Notes under the pieces: generated by a model
Databases searched by the model: none
What the model was told of the DNA's origin: nothing
What the model saw: only the letters and a program-made list of their open reading frames with translations
NCBI RefSeq assembly: GCF_029026145.1
Contig: NZ_CP119078.1
Coordinates: 1,565,001-1,629,000 of the forward strand
Reading direction: 5' to 3'
DNA length: 64,000 nt
Source: Legionella cardiaca
Lineage (GTDB): Bacteria > Pseudomonadota > Gammaproteobacteria > Legionellales > Legionellaceae
Position numbers and translations under genes: made by a program
In this document: positions 9,894-20,448 of the stretch, in pieces
How positions within the stretch are numbered: the stretch's first letter is position 1
Layout of the letters: each line of letters begins with the position of its first letter

Positions 9894-10211
9894 AGCAGTC
9901 TTCCAATCAAGATATCCTATCCTGATATTTCATCCCTGACCATCATTTCCATATGATTACAAATCCTTTTGAGCAGACCCCAAATCCGTTGAAGTCATAA
10001 TTAAAATTTAGCAATTGGCGTTTTACTCTGCAAGAGTGCTTATTTTAAATACGAGAGCATATTTTTCTTACACGGTTTTAATAAATACTTATTTTTCAAT
10101 AAGTTAATCAAAGATGCAAGTTATTAAGACACTTTGAACATGATAATTTCTCGCTATAGATTGAGAAATTTCTTGGACTCCTACAAGATAAAACCCAAGC
10201 CAAATCGTCCT

Positions 10212-11039
10212 CTAATATTCTTTTTTGTTCTCGTAAGAAGACATTTGATTTCTAATTGAACTTAAATGACTAGCTTTAAGATTTCGATTTTCATTGAATT
10301 TAATAACAAGATAACCACGGTACTGCTGAGCATCCATATCCTTAGTCGCCATAGCTTCTAACAGAGTTTTTTCTGGAACCCAATAGGGCTCGTACCAGGT
10401 CCTGTCGGGATCCATAATCAAAATACGTCTTTTTGCCATATCATAGGCACCGATAGGGGCAAAATGTCCGACACTTTCATCCCCGGTGAAAAATTTCTGA
10501 TTAAAATTAGCAATTATAAATGACTGTCCTGCTTCACTCTCTATAAGATGTTTATGCAGTACTGATTCGGTTGACTTGCTACTATCTTGTGTATGAATCA
10601 ATTGAATGGTGAAACCATGCAATCCATAAGCTTCAAAAGCTTTTGCTAGAAGCAATTTAAATTGTTCTAATGTAACCCCATCTCCATCAACTTGAACTCC
10701 TTTTTCCCAATCCTTGTCTTTTACACGATTCAAGATGTCATCCTGGGTTGCTAATTTTGTTTTGGAAAAGAGTTGATTGGAAAGTGCAGCATTAATTACC
10801 ATCGCAGCTGTGGCCAAAGAACAAGAACTATCATTACGTTGATGGATGTAATAAGGACTTAGCTTCCAATAAAGTGGCGCTTTGTGTTCTTGTATATAAG
10901 CATGGGATTGCAGGATTGATATAATTTCTGGAGCGTATCTTGGCGGCGCACTCTGCAAAGCAGCACAAGTGTGGCTGAAACTAATTGCAAAGAAAAATAA
11001 AATGAAATATCGCCTGCTTATTCTAGAGATAGTTGCCAT
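10212..11039 (-). CDS. Exported phytochelatin synthase-like cysteine peptidase
   Basis: The protein is about 275 residues, with a Sec-type signal segment at residues 8-28. The mature part matches the papain-like fold of phytochelatin synthases: oxyanion Gln67 six residues before catalytic Cys73 (QRNDSSCSLA), catalytic His192 in GHFAPIGAYD, and Asp210 in LIMDPDR, followed by the W-P stretch typical of the family. Eukaryotic members join glutathione units into phytochelatin; short bacterial members such as the Nostoc one mainly cleave Gly from glutathione. The C-terminal Cys-rich metal-sensing half is absent. The start is the ATG at 11039 behind GAGGG; the longer frame begins with TTG. Periplasmic glutathione or peptide cleavage is inference. 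Confidence 0.83.
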   Translation of the reverse strand: MATISRISRRYFILFFFAISFSHTCAALQSAPPRYAPEIISILQSHAYIQEHKAPLYWKLSPYYIHQRNDSSCSLATAAMVINAALSNQLFSKTKLATQDDILNRVKDKDWEKGVQVDGDGVTLEQFKLLLAKAFEAYGLHGFTIQLIHTQDSSKSTESVLHKHLIESEAGQSFIIANFNQKFFTGDESVGHFAPIGAYDMAKRRILIMDPDRTWYEPYWVPEKTLLEAMATKDMDAQQYRGYLVIKFNENRNLKASHLSSIRNQMSSYENKKEY

Positions 11040-11258
11040 TTCGAAATCCCTCAAAAATTACTTAAGATAAGTTAAATCGCTAGATACTATTGGCATATTG
11101 AACAATCAGCGCATCCAATTATCTGTTTTAAATAATATTATATTTGCAAGGACTTTGCTTATTGAATTAAATTTTTACTATTAAAATCACTAAACACGCT
11201 TGCCAAAGCTATGAATTATGGTAGTTTAGTTGCACTTAATTTGCCTTCTGAGATTACA

Positions 11259-11636
11259 ATGAATCAGCAACCTGAAAGTGTCAAAAAAGATAAATTGCAA
11301 ATTATTGATTGGCTAATAGAGCATTTTCCTAGCGCTTTTTTCAAAAAGGGAAATCAGGTTAAACCACTGCAAATTGGAATATTTGATGAGATTATTGATT
11401 TCTACGAACGCTTAGACACGCCACCTTTCAGCAAAAAGGCGCTGAGAGAGGCTCTAAGTTATTACAGTTCATCACCTGCTTATTTAAATTGTCAAAAACC
11501 CAACGTTGCTCGCGTTGATCTTTTTGGTAATGAAGTCGATGTAGTCACTGAAGAACAAGCAAAATATGCCCATCAGCGATACCAACAGCGTTATGCCGAA
11601 AAGAAAAATCAAGACTTAAAACAAGAAACCAAATAA
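11259..11636 (+). CDS. rocC: ProQ/FinO-domain RNA chaperone, RocC-like
   Basis: Nearly all of this 125-residue protein is one ProQ/FinO domain, with the characteristic FPSAFFKKGNQVKPLQIGI block and the ALREALSYYSSSPAYL helix. In L. pneumophila RocC has this form and, with the sRNA RocR, silences competence genes by binding their 5' UTRs. Assignment to RocC rests on the compact domain plus its place near ubiG and sidP, which I recall as the L. pneumophila context. The start at 11259 is uncertain; an in-frame ATG at 11211 would add 16 residues, and neither has a strong ribosome-binding site. Its 3' end overlaps the convergent ubiG by 28 bp. Confidence 0.8.
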   Translation: MNQQPESVKKDKLQIIDWLIEHFPSAFFKKGNQVKPLQIGIFDEIIDFYERLDTPPFSKKALREALSYYSSSPAYLNCQKPNVARVDLFGNEVDVVTEEQAKYAHQRYQQRYAEKKNQDLKQETK

Positions 11637-12304
11637 TTAACATCAACTGCGTGATGTAATTTGGCTGTACGGGTCCATGGATTATAGGTCATCCCTGTAA
11701 TATTTAATAAATCCATATCAGCACCTCTTATCATGCTGGCTAATTCACTTGGTTTAATAAATTTGTTAAAGTCATGAGTCTGCCTAGGCAACAGCCCCAA
11801 TAAATATTCAGCAGCTAAAATTGCTGTTGTATACGCTTTAAGTGTTCTATTGATTGTTGAAAGAAATAGGTAACCACCAGGTTTTAGTAAACGGGCACAA
11901 TGCGTAATAATTAACTGTGGATCAGGTACGTGCTCCAACATTTCCATGCAAGTAATTACATCAAACCCTGTCATTTCATACTCCTCAATCGGGCAGCAGA
12001 CATAATCAATAGCCAATTGACTGGTTTGTGCATGATTTCTTGCGACTTCTAGTGTCTCGACTGTTACATCCAACCCAGTAACACGAGCGCCCTTCATTGC
12101 CATAGCTTCTGATAAAACACCGCCTCCACAACCTACATCAAGAACATTTTTATCCATTAAATCACAGGTTTGCGTGATGAATTCAAGGCGAGAAGGATTA
12201 ATATCATGTAGGGTTTTAAGAGGACCTTCTTTATCCCACCAATGCGCAGCATGTTGCGAAAATTTTGCAACTTCTTGCAGATCAACTGTTGATTTGTTAT
12301 TCAT
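11609..12304 (-). CDS. ubiG: Ubiquinone biosynthesis O-methyltransferase
   Basis: UbiG carries out both O-methylation steps of ubiquinone synthesis with S-adenosylmethionine. The 231-residue protein has the SAM-binding motif VLDVGCGGG (residues 54-62), the acidic residue after strand 2 (VTGLDV), the MEMLEHVPDP segment and a C-terminal YNPW block, all typical of UbiG. Its ATG overlaps the stop of the upstream glycosylase-like gene (8-nt overlap), so the two are probably co-translated. Confidence 0.93.
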   Translation of the reverse strand: MNNKSTVDLQEVAKFSQHAAHWWDKEGPLKTLHDINPSRLEFITQTCDLMDKNVLDVGCGGGVLSEAMAMKGARVTGLDVTVETLEVARNHAQTSQLAIDYVCCPIEEYEMTGFDVITCMEMLEHVPDPQLIITHCARLLKPGGYLFLSTINRTLKAYTTAILAAEYLLGLLPRQTHDFNKFIKPSELASMIRGADMDLLNITGMTYNPWTRTAKLHHAVDVNYLVSCFKS

Positions 12305-13022
12305 AGCGATTAAGTAAGTCCAAAGGTTTAAAAAATTCCAACACTTGTGGGTTATTGATAAAACTTAGATTGTAAGGATGCTCTGCAATTAAGCAAGAAA
12401 AAATCTTGTTCTGAGGAATTTCCTTGGCAATATTGCCAAATAAAATTAATTTTATAGAAGAATTCTGCGCTGCTAATTGCTCTAACAAACTATTCATAAA
12501 AGGCTTCCATGCACGAGCGTGTAAACGTACTTCCCCTTTTTTAAAAACCAAAGAAGCATTCAATAATAAAAAACCTTTTTTCTTTAAAGTTGTAAAAAAA
12601 TCGCTCGCTGTTTGGCAAAAAAGGGATGTATCTAATGCGGCAATAGCTGGTTGCGACAAATCATTTTTTAAATCACCCCGAGCCACAAGGAGCATTTTAA
12701 TCCAGTTTCTTAATGAAGTGGCCCGATTAACCTCTTTACTAAGGCCAGTTTTACTCCACAAGTTTTGTACCGAATTATCCCAAAATGCATAACCATTGGC
12801 TGATTCAGGACGGGGATAAGGCGACTCGCCAAGTAATAAATATTTCGTATCTTGCAATGGCAAGCTAAATGCAGCAAATAAATTATTAAGACCGGGCAAC
12901 CAATCCTGATTTTGCTGCAAACTAACCAAATAATCTTTATTGACCATTTGCAAAGCACTACTTAATATAGGGTGCCATTGAGGATGAGTATTTTTTATTA
13001 ATGAATGCACAAGTCTGTCCAT
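12297..13022 (-). CDS. Divergent uracil-DNA glycosylase-like protein
   Basis: The 241-residue protein keeps the outline of family 1 uracil-DNA glycosylase: a motif-A equivalent GESPYP (residues 65-70) with a downstream NGYAF, the uracil-pocket motif LLNASL (153-158), and HPYNLS (215-220) in place of HPSPLS. The catalytic Asp of GQDPYH is replaced by Ser67 and the following His by Pro70, so ordinary uracil excision is doubtful. The pocket Asn and the C-terminal His are kept. It may be an inactivated relative, a glycosylase with another substrate, or a DNA-binding remnant. It is translationally coupled to ubiG. Confidence 0.7.
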   Translation of the reverse strand: MDRLVHSLIKNTHPQWHPILSSALQMVNKDYLVSLQQNQDWLPGLNNLFAAFSLPLQDTKYLLLGESPYPRPESANGYAFWDNSVQNLWSKTGLSKEVNRATSLRNWIKMLLVARGDLKNDLSQPAIAALDTSLFCQTASDFFTTLKKKGFLLLNASLVFKKGEVRLHARAWKPFMNSLLEQLAAQNSSIKLILFGNIAKEIPQNKIFSCLIAEHPYNLSFINNPQVLEFFKPLDLLNRYE

Positions 13023-13096
13023 AGGTAATTAAAAATCAATAATTAAATTCTGGCTTATACCATAAATTAAGCACACAAAGAAATTGAGGGCCAATA

Positions 13097-15199
13097 ATGT
13101 CGCGTGGTATTGAAGAAACAATAAAAATGACTAGCGATAGTTTACATAATAAAAATTGTTTCTCTTATTTACAACAATTAAAATTAAGCAACATTGTGTT
13201 ATCAAATCTCTCTCCTGCTTTAGCAAATAGTCTGCAAACAATACAATATCAAACCACTTATAATCCTGATTTTGCTTATGCCGATGTCTATACGAATTTC
13301 TTCACAGAAGTAGAAACTAATATTGAAAAAATTTATGATATTCCAAAATATGAGCTAGCTCGCAAACAAGCCCAGATTGAACAATTTGCTTCACTTGATA
13401 CGCAAGAAATCTCCGAGTCAGAGCGCTTTTTACAAATTTATATAAAGTCTTTAGGCGATCCCCTGCCTGAATTAAAAGAACTGAACGATTTTATTTTTTC
13501 TATCTATGACAATGATAATGACATCCTTAGTGAAACCTTTGAAGTAATAAAGAATATTCCGCTAAGCCATACTCCCGTTAATAATGCAATTGAAGGTTCT
13601 ATTTCTAATGCATTAAAGGATAGGGGAACGAAAATAAATAAATACGCACAATCTCCTGCACAAGCCGGCTCACTGTTCGGTCGTTTTACAGCCATGATCT
13701 CGGATAATTTTAAGCCACAACATACCACAAGCTTAGCAACGCTGCGTAAATATCGTTATACACAGGATGACTCTCGCCCTCGCGAATATCGTTTTGGTAC
13801 TCAAGGACAGCGTGATCAAGGCATTGAGCGTGTTAGCCCACTATTTGAAAGATGGTTACAAGTTAAAGCAGAGCGGGCAGCAAGTGATTCTAAGATAACT
13901 CATATCTATTTTAATAATCTTGGTCTAGACAGAACAGACGCAGAAGGCAGGAAAGAAAGTGCGCTAACAAGGAAACTTCATCAGCTTGAAGAGCGGCATC
14001 CTAATATTGCAGTTATTACTTTGCCTGCAGATAAAGGTTTAATGTCTGGAGGTCACTATAGAAAAGTCAGAGACAGCCATGACTATGCTGTCGTATACGA
14101 TGAGTTTCTCAAGATTGCCAGTCAGGATTCAAACTCTGGTCAAACAATTAAAGATTTTTATATCAGTGATAATGTACGGCAATTGGCATTTCAAAATGCC
14201 AATGGAGAGTACACAAAGGAAATTGAAAAAGACGAACTCAAAAAACTATTAGATAAGAGTTTTAAGGTCATGGGTATTACACCAGGAACACCCATGTCTA
14301 GTGCTCAGAAACAGGCTATCTGGTTTCATTTTATTAAGTTCGAGCTAACTAATCATATTATTAAAGCGCTTCAACCACAGAGCATTAATTTTTCCTGTAA
14401 AGATGCCATTGACCGCGGCGGTGTTTCCTCAGCCTATTACAACCTACTAAAATCATTTGAAGAACAAACACCTCCTAAAATAAATGCCCCTATGACGAGG
14501 GAAGAGTTTGAATGTGCTTTGCATGCAGCCCCTGCAATGGTTAAAGCTCGCGGTATGAACCATCACTTAAAAATTATTTGGAATGCGGTTAATAATTATG
14601 TAAATGCCAATTATGACGAACTTAAAACAAACACAAATAAAGCTTGGCTTATTGAATGGCGTGACGTTAACTGCCCTCATCATCGCGTTAAAGATTTATT
14701 AAATTTAAGGGTTGAGCAAGGAATTCAAGAACTAAGGAAGGCAAATGCTGACTATCCTGACGAAGTGCACCCTTCTGCAGTGCTAATCAATAAGAGCCTT
14801 CATATTCTGGAGCAAATTAAGTCACAAAAAAACATTGGTGTCAGTGGAAAACGATTATTACTTGAGGCAGCGGTACGTACTCCCCAGATAACCTTAAACC
14901 CTAATGAAGAGAACATAGAAGCTTATTCTGCTTTGGCAGATAAGCTTGTCATTCATTCACCCAAGCTACAAATGTTAGCTGGGATTATGAAAACTTTAAT
15001 TGGTGCAATTTTATTTTTACCCTCTTTAGGATTTTCAAAAGAATTGATAAATTCTGGGATCGCTACTTTTAAAGCAGGGACACAATCTCAACGACGAAAA
15101 GAAATACAAAATAATATGAAAGAACAACTTCACCATTTGAAAGTAAAAACATCTCCTGTTGAGGACGAAAGTGAAACTGATGCTGAGGCGTTCCATTAA
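13097..15199 (+). CDS. sidP: SidP-like phosphoinositide phosphatase (Dot/Icm effector)
   Basis: This 700-residue protein contains a CX5R phosphatase signature, Cys434-KDAID-Arg440, within SCKDAIDRGG. It belongs to an otherwise helical protein of the SidP kind. L. pneumophila SidP is a translocated effector that hydrolyses PI3P and PI(3,5)P2, helping strip phagosome identity from the host vacuole. Residues about 630-655 are hydrophobic and the end is acidic (PVEDESETDAEAF), as is common in Dot/Icm signals. GAGGG at 13086-13090 supports the start. It is divergent from the glycosylase-like gene and transcribed toward the arginine operon, 120 bp away. Confidence 0.85.
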   Translation: MSRGIEETIKMTSDSLHNKNCFSYLQQLKLSNIVLSNLSPALANSLQTIQYQTTYNPDFAYADVYTNFFTEVETNIEKIYDIPKYELARKQAQIEQFASLDTQEISESERFLQIYIKSLGDPLPELKELNDFIFSIYDNDNDILSETFEVIKNIPLSHTPVNNAIEGSISNALKDRGTKINKYAQSPAQAGSLFGRFTAMISDNFKPQHTTSLATLRKYRYTQDDSRPREYRFGTQGQRDQGIERVSPLFERWLQVKAERAASDSKITHIYFNNLGLDRTDAEGRKESALTRKLHQLEERHPNIAVITLPADKGLMSGGHYRKVRDSHDYAVVYDEFLKIASQDSNSGQTIKDFYISDNVRQLAFQNANGEYTKEIEKDELKKLLDKSFKVMGITPGTPMSSAQKQAIWFHFIKFELTNHIIKALQPQSINFSCKDAIDRGGVSSAYYNLLKSFEEQTPPKINAPMTREEFECALHAAPAMVKARGMNHHLKIIWNAVNNYVNANYDELKTNTNKAWLIEWRDVNCPHHRVKDLLNLRVEQGIQELRKANADYPDEVHPSAVLINKSLHILEQIKSQKNIGVSGKRLLLEAAVRTPQITLNPNEENIEAYSALADKLVIHSPKLQMLAGIMKTLIGAILFLPSLGFSKELINSGIATFKAGTQSQRRKEIQNNMKEQLHHLKVKTSPVEDESETDAEAFH

Positions 15200-15319
15200 A
15201 CTCTCTTTTATATCATTTGATCCATTAGTTAAACATCCTACGCACCAGTGTAGTAACAAGGTTGCTAAGGCAGGAATTTTCCGTTAATGTCATAAGCTTT
15301 GTAAAAGAGTTATATCGAC

Positions 15320-16543
15320 ATGGATCAAGCTTTAAATGGATTACTACCTTATTTGAATGCTCATAAACAGCTCATGATAGAGCAATTACACCAATTTTGT
15401 GAGATCAATTCAGGTACAGAAAATTTACAAGGCTTAGCTACTATGCTTAAGGTCTTGGAAAAAACATTTAAGCCTCTGGCTGACGATATGCAAATCCACC
15501 AATTTCCTACCATTAATACTATTAATATGAGAGGAGAAACCTCATTGCAACAATGTGGTGATGCTCTTTTAATTCGCAAACGCCCCGAGTTAAAACGCCG
15601 TATTCTCTTGGCAGGACATATGGATACAGTTTATGCAGTCAACGATCCCTTTCAACAATTAATTTATGTTAATGAAAACCATATTAATGGGCCTGGTGTG
15701 GCCGATATGAAGGGAGGTTTAATCGTTGTACTGCATGCTTTGCAAGCTTTTGAAGAAATGCCAGCCGCCCGTGAATTAGGTTGGGATGTTGTTATTAATG
15801 CGGATGAAGAAATTGGCTCTCCTGCATCCAGTATTTTATACGAGGCAATCGCTAAAAATTATCAAGCGGGTCTTCTGTATGAACCAGCAATGGATCCCGA
15901 AGGTACTTTGGCAAAAAATCGCCGTGGAAGTGGCAAACTAACGTTAGTAGCTACAGGTAAAACAGCACATGCAGGACGATCATTTTATCAAGGACGGAAT
16001 GCAATTTCTTATTTAGCGGAGGCTATTGTTGCTATTCATGCACTTAATGGATTACGAGACGATGTGACTATTAATATAGGTAAAATCGCTGGTGGCGGGG
16101 CATTAAATGTCGTCCCTGACAAAGCAGTTATTAAAATGGATGTCCGTATCGGTCATCCTGAAGATGAAGCATGGGTGAGAGAGCAATTGAATCGCATCAT
16201 TAATCAAATGAAACGTGAAGATTACTCTTTAACCCTGCATGGAACCTTCGGCCGACCCGTGAAACGAGTTTGCCCAGCAACACAAAAGCTATTTTCACGA
16301 ATCCAAAAATTAGGACATCGGCTTAATTTAACCATTAATTGGAAAGACAGCGGTGGTTGTTGTGATGGCAATAATCTTGCGAAACATGGCATGGCCGTTA
16401 TCGATACCCTGGGTGTTCGGGGTGGAAACATTCACAGTCCCAACGAATATATTTTATTAGACAGCCTTGTCGAACGTTCAGCACTTAGTGCTCTTCTACT
16501 CTTTGACTTGGCACAAGGTGGACTTGAGGAAATACAACGATGA
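15320..16543 (+). CDS. M20-family metallohydrolase, first gene of the ast operon
   Basis: The 407-residue M20 peptidase/deacylase shows metal ligands in GHMDTV (His100, Asp102), GVADMKGG (Asp129) and DEEIGS (Glu163/164), with a C-terminal His in NIHSPNEY. A dimerisation insert follows TGKTAHAG. M20 enzymes cleave N-acyl amino acids, dipeptides or carbamoyl groups using one or two zinc ions. Its stop overlaps the astA start (ATGA), placing it first in the arginine-succinyl operon. Because astE is absent, removal of succinate from N-succinylglutamate is an attractive inferred role, but the sequence does not establish the substrate. Glutamate carboxypeptidase-like activity is the alternative. 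Confidence 0.85.
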   Translation: MDQALNGLLPYLNAHKQLMIEQLHQFCEINSGTENLQGLATMLKVLEKTFKPLADDMQIHQFPTINTINMRGETSLQQCGDALLIRKRPELKRRILLAGHMDTVYAVNDPFQQLIYVNENHINGPGVADMKGGLIVVLHALQAFEEMPAARELGWDVVINADEEIGSPASSILYEAIAKNYQAGLLYEPAMDPEGTLAKNRRGSGKLTLVATGKTAHAGRSFYQGRNAISYLAEAIVAIHALNGLRDDVTINIGKIAGGGALNVVPDKAVIKMDVRIGHPEDEAWVREQLNRIINQMKREDYSLTLHGTFGRPVKRVCPATQKLFSRIQKLGHRLNLTINWKDSGGCCDGNNLAKHGMAVIDTLGVRGGNIHSPNEYILLDSLVERSALSALLLFDLAQGGLEEIQR

Positions 16544-17613
16544 TGTTATTTCGCAGTGCGCGTGACACTGATCTCGATGCAATTCATCATTTAGCCGAAC
16601 ACTGTGGGATCGGCATGACTACTCTACCTAAGGATAAAGAGCTATTACGCAAACGGCTGCATTGGGCTTGCACTTCTTTTCAAAAAACGATTAATCATCC
16701 CATAAGCGAATACTATTTATTTGTTCTTGAAGATCTGGAAACTGGCCAAGTGGTAGGTACATCGGGGATTGAGGCAGCTACGGGTCACGACTTACCTTTT
16801 TATTCTTACAAGGTTTCCAAACGTACGCGCATTAGCCATTCGCTTAATATTCGTAGTGATTATGAAGTATTAAGTCTCGTCAATGATAACCAGGGAAGAA
16901 GTGAGATTTGTACTCTATTCTTAGAGCCCAGTTACCGACATAGTAGCAATGGTTTGTTATTGTCACGTGCACGGTTTCTATTTATGGCACATTACCCAAA
17001 TCGTTTTGCACCTATCGTCATTGCAGAAATGCGTGGAATCTCAGATGAATGGGGACATTCACCGTTTTGGGATAATGTAGGCAGGCATTTTTTTCATATG
17101 CCCTTTGCTGAAGCAGATCGTTTAACTATCTCAACAAACAAACAGTTTATTGCTGATTTAATGCCAAGAAATCCTATTTACGTGAAACTTCTTGCTCCAG
17201 AAGCACAAGCAGTTATTGGTAAACCACATCAATCCACAGTTCCTGCAATGAATATCTTATTGCGGGAAGGCTTTCGCTATAATTCTTATATCGATATTTT
17301 TGATGCCGGCCCTACCATTGAAGCACCGCGTAATCAAATTCGCACAATCGTGACCAGCCGCATTATGACGGTTAAAAGCATTAGTGATGAAGTAAGTTCC
17401 AAACGTTTTCTGTTGGCCAACACTAAACTTGATTTTCGCGCCACTATCAGCCAGGCAATTTTCAATGAACAACAGGAATCTTGTATCATTAGCAGGAAAA
17501 CAGCTGAATTGCTAGAAGTGAAACGTGGCGATTGTGTACGCATAGCCCCTTTACAGGTTGAAGAACAAACCATTTACAGTGAGCCCAAACATGAGAAAAA
17601 GCCATCAAAGTAA
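16540..17613 (+). CDS. astA: Arginine N-succinyltransferase
   Basis: AstA transfers succinyl from succinyl-CoA to arginine, the first step of the arginine succinyltransferase pathway. At 357 residues it has the usual length. It shows the [12 protein letters not shown] start, the [12 protein letters not shown] block, [15 protein letters not shown], and the AEMRG-D-GHSPFW motif typical of AstA/AruG. It overlaps the upstream M20 gene by 4 nt and the downstream astD by 23 nt. Confidence 0.94.
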   Translation: MMLFRSARDTDLDAIHHLAEHCGIGMTTLPKDKELLRKRLHWACTSFQKTINHPISEYYLFVLEDLETGQVVGTSGIEAATGHDLPFYSYKVSKRTRISHSLNIRSDYEVLSLVNDNQGRSEICTLFLEPSYRHSSNGLLLSRARFLFMAHYPNRFAPIVIAEMRGISDEWGHSPFWDNVGRHFFHMPFAEADRLTISTNKQFIADLMPRNPIYVKLLAPEAQAVIGKPHQSTVPAMNILLREGFRYNSYIDIFDAGPTIEAPRNQIRTIVTSRIMTVKSISDEVSSKRFLLANTKLDFRATISQAIFNEQQESCIISRKTAELLEVKRGDCVRIAPLQVEEQTIYSEPKHEKKPSK

Positions 17614-19078
17614 TACAGCAATTCATTATATTGACGGTAACTGGATACAAGGAGAAGGAGAAGCTTTTTTTTCCAAAAATCCAGCGGATGATAGTCTTGT
17701 TTGGCAGGGTAATCATGCAACCATAGAGGAAGTTAATGCAGCTTGTGAAGCAGCACATCTTGCTCTTCCTCGGTGGTCATCACTAAGTTTTGCTGATCGC
17801 GTAACTTATTTGCAGAATTTTGCGAAAGAAGTCGAAGCCAAACAGCATGAACTGGCTTATCTCATTGCTTTAGAAACAGGAAAACCATTATGGGAAGCTA
17901 AAACAGAAGTTAATTCGGTAATTGCCAAAATAAATATCTCTATTCAAGCCTATCAGGAGCGCAACGCTGAAAAACAGTCTGATACAGCTGATGCAAAAGC
18001 CTGGCTTCGTTACAAACCTCATGGAGTAGTAGCAGTGCTCGGCGCCTTTAATTTTCCTGCACATTTAAGTAATGGTCATATCGTACCTGCTCTTTTAGCT
18101 GGCAATACCGTGATTTATAAACCAAGTGAATTAACCCCTGCCGTGGCACAATTTATTATGCAGTGCTGGCATGAGAGTGGCTTACCACGGGGCGTACTTA
18201 ATTGTGTTCAGGGAGGGGTGAGCAGTGGACAAGCCTTATTAGCAACCGATATACAAGGGGTCTATTTTACCGGCAGTTATCATGCCGGGAGAAAAATTCA
18301 TCAATCCTTTAGTGACAGACCTGACGTTATATTGGCTCTTGAGATGGGCGGAAACAATCCATTGGTCATTGACACAATTCAAAATCTTAATGCAGCAATC
18401 TACCATACTTTATTATCCACCATGATAACCTCTGGCCAGCGATGCACCTGTGCAAGACGAGTTTTTATCCCTAATAATAATGCAGGCGACACCTTTTTAG
18501 CGCATTTCATTAATGCCTGTAAGCAAATTAAAATTGCTCCTTTCACACAACAGCCTGAGCCCTTTATGGGCCCTGTCATCAGCCATGAACATGCTCTCAT
18601 GCACCTTAAGGCACAGGAAGGATTAATTAAACTGGGTGGCCAATCTCTATTAAAGATGACACTACTGGAAAAGAATACAGGTTTTCTCTCTCCGGGCATC
18701 ATTGATATGACTGAAGTTATTAATGCACCTGATGATGAAATTTTTGCTCCACTCTGCCAGGTTTATCGTTATGACAGTTTCGATGAGGCATTAGCCTTGG
18801 CCAATAGTACTCGCTACGGTCTGGCTGCGGGCTTACTAAGCAATAATGAAAAAAATTATCAGCAATTTTATCATACAATCCGTGCCGGGCTTATTAATTG
18901 GAATAGACCCACCACGGGTGCTGTCAGTAATTTGCCTTTTGGTGGCGTTGGATGTAGCGGGAATCATCGCCCAAGCGCCTATTTTGCAGCAGACTACTGC
19001 GCTTACCCTATTGCCAGTTTGGAACAGTCTCAGTTAGCCATACCAGCGCAATTAGTACCAGGAATTCAATTGGAATAG
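17591..19078 (+). CDS. astD: N-succinylglutamate 5-semialdehyde dehydrogenase
   Basis: AstD oxidises succinylglutamate semialdehyde to succinylglutamate with NAD. The 495-residue aldehyde dehydrogenase has the Rossmann-fold block with [11 protein letters not shown], general base Glu251 in LEMGGNNP, and nucleophile Cys285 in GQRCTCARR, the doublet characteristic of AstD. I start it at ATG 17591; the open frame extends upstream to a TTG inside astA, which is unlikely to be used. Confidence 0.93.
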   Translation: MRKSHQSNTAIHYIDGNWIQGEGEAFFSKNPADDSLVWQGNHATIEEVNAACEAAHLALPRWSSLSFADRVTYLQNFAKEVEAKQHELAYLIALETGKPLWEAKTEVNSVIAKINISIQAYQERNAEKQSDTADAKAWLRYKPHGVVAVLGAFNFPAHLSNGHIVPALLAGNTVIYKPSELTPAVAQFIMQCWHESGLPRGVLNCVQGGVSSGQALLATDIQGVYFTGSYHAGRKIHQSFSDRPDVILALEMGGNNPLVIDTIQNLNAAIYHTLLSTMITSGQRCTCARRVFIPNNNAGDTFLAHFINACKQIKIAPFTQQPEPFMGPVISHEHALMHLKAQEGLIKLGGQSLLKMTLLEKNTGFLSPGIIDMTEVINAPDDEIFAPLCQVYRYDSFDEALALANSTRYGLAAGLLSNNEKNYQQFYHTIRAGLINWNRPTTGAVSNLPFGGVGCSGNHRPSAYFAADYCAYPIASLEQSQLAIPAQLVPGIQLE

Positions 19079-19081
19079 ATT

Positions 19082-20446
19082 ATGGCAGTTTTTGAATTAA
19101 ATTTAGATGGTTTAGTTGGACCTACTCACCATTATGCAGGTTTATCGGCAGGTAATCTTGCTTCAACTACGAATGCCTTGAGCCTTTCGAATCCACAAGC
19201 CGCAGCGCTTCAAGGACTTGCTAAAATGCGACTATTGCATGAAGCAGGGATAAAACAAGCTTTATTGCCCCCGCATCAACGACCTAATTTGCATTTACTC
19301 TATCAGTTGGGATTTAAGGGAAGCCCTGCTCAACAAATCCAGAGTGTATATCGTCATGCTCCCGAACTACTTAGCGCTTGTTATTCCGCATCAAGTATGT
19401 GGGCTGCGAATGCAGCAACAGTTTCTGCAAGTGTTGATACAATTGATAATCGTATTCATTTCACCGCTGCAAACTTGATTAGTAATCTGCATCGCCATCA
19501 GGAGGCAGATTTTTCGTATTATTTGTTAAAACGTTTATTTCAGGATAGCAACTATTTCCAGCATCATATTCCACTTCCCAGGACGACAATCATTGGCGAT
19601 GAAGGCGCAGCTAATCACAACCGATTATGTGCAAATCATGAAAGTCCTGCAATTAATCTATTTGTTTATGGCCGACGAGCCTTGGGAGGTCACAATGACA
19701 CCGGACCATCCAAATATCCTGCACGCCAAACTTTGGAAGCATCCCAAGCGATTACCAGAAATCATTTGTTAAAGCCCGAGCAGGTAGTCTTTGCATGTCA
19801 AAATCCCATAGCCATTGATCAAGGAGTTTTTCATAATGATGTCATCGGTGTTGCTAATGAATCGGTATTACTAATTCATGAGGATGCGTTTATTAATCAG
19901 GCAGAGATTTTGCAAGAGCTAAAGGAAAAAGCGAATTTCCCTCTGAATATTATTGAAATTAAGCGCGAGCAACTTAGCATCACTGAAGCAGTTAGTACCT
20001 ACCTTTTTAATTCCCAACTCATCACATTGCCCAATCAAGGGGGTAAAAAATTAATGGTGTTAATTGCTCCTGCTGAATGCGAACAAAATTATTATGCAAA
20101 ATCAGTGATTGATAAGCTTATTGCTGACGATTCTAACCCCATTAAAACAGTGCATTATCTCGACCTTAAACAAAGTATGCGTAACGGTGGAGGTCCTGCA
20201 TGCCTTCGTTTGCGAGTTCCTTTAAATGAAATCGAATTACAGGCAATGCATCAAAGCATCCTGATTAATGAAAAACTATTAGCTAATCTAGAAGCCTGGG
20301 TTACACGTCATTATCGTACCCAACTTCATGTTGATGACTTAGCTGATCCATTATTTATGAATGAATGTTTGACTGCTTTAGATGAATTAAGCCGTTTATT
20401 AGCGTTAGATTCTCTTTATCCCTTCCAACGAGAGACAAGCGGTTAG
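19082..20446 (+). CDS. astB: N-succinylarginine dihydrolase
   Basis: AstB releases two ammonia and CO2 from succinylarginine, giving succinylornithine. The protein is 454 residues, close to the family norm. Family features include the opening [35 protein letters not shown], the catalytic His region [16 protein letters not shown], and the C-terminal catalytic Cys in [14 protein letters not shown]. It follows astD after 3 nt and is followed by a methyltransferase-fold gene after 2 nt. Confidence 0.95.
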   Translation: MAVFELNLDGLVGPTHHYAGLSAGNLASTTNALSLSNPQAAALQGLAKMRLLHEAGIKQALLPPHQRPNLHLLYQLGFKGSPAQQIQSVYRHAPELLSACYSASSMWAANAATVSASVDTIDNRIHFTAANLISNLHRHQEADFSYYLLKRLFQDSNYFQHHIPLPRTTIIGDEGAANHNRLCANHESPAINLFVYGRRALGGHNDTGPSKYPARQTLEASQAITRNHLLKPEQVVFACQNPIAIDQGVFHNDVIGVANESVLLIHEDAFINQAEILQELKEKANFPLNIIEIKREQLSITEAVSTYLFNSQLITLPNQGGKKLMVLIAPAECEQNYYAKSVIDKLIADDSNPIKTVHYLDLKQSMRNGGGPACLRLRVPLNEIELQAMHQSILINEKLLANLEAWVTRHYRTQLHVDDLADPLFMNECLTALDELSRLLALDSLYPFQRETSG

Positions 20447-20448
20447 CT

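Noticed and set aside
10145..10170. 8-bp AT-rich hairpin downstream of the phytochelatin synthase-like gene
   Set aside because: Weak stem with a 10-nt loop and no T-tract; listed only as a possible minor terminator.
12424..12792. 122-codon open frame antisense to the glycosylase-like gene
   Set aside because: Shadow of the real gene; no ribosome-binding site and no recognisable motif.
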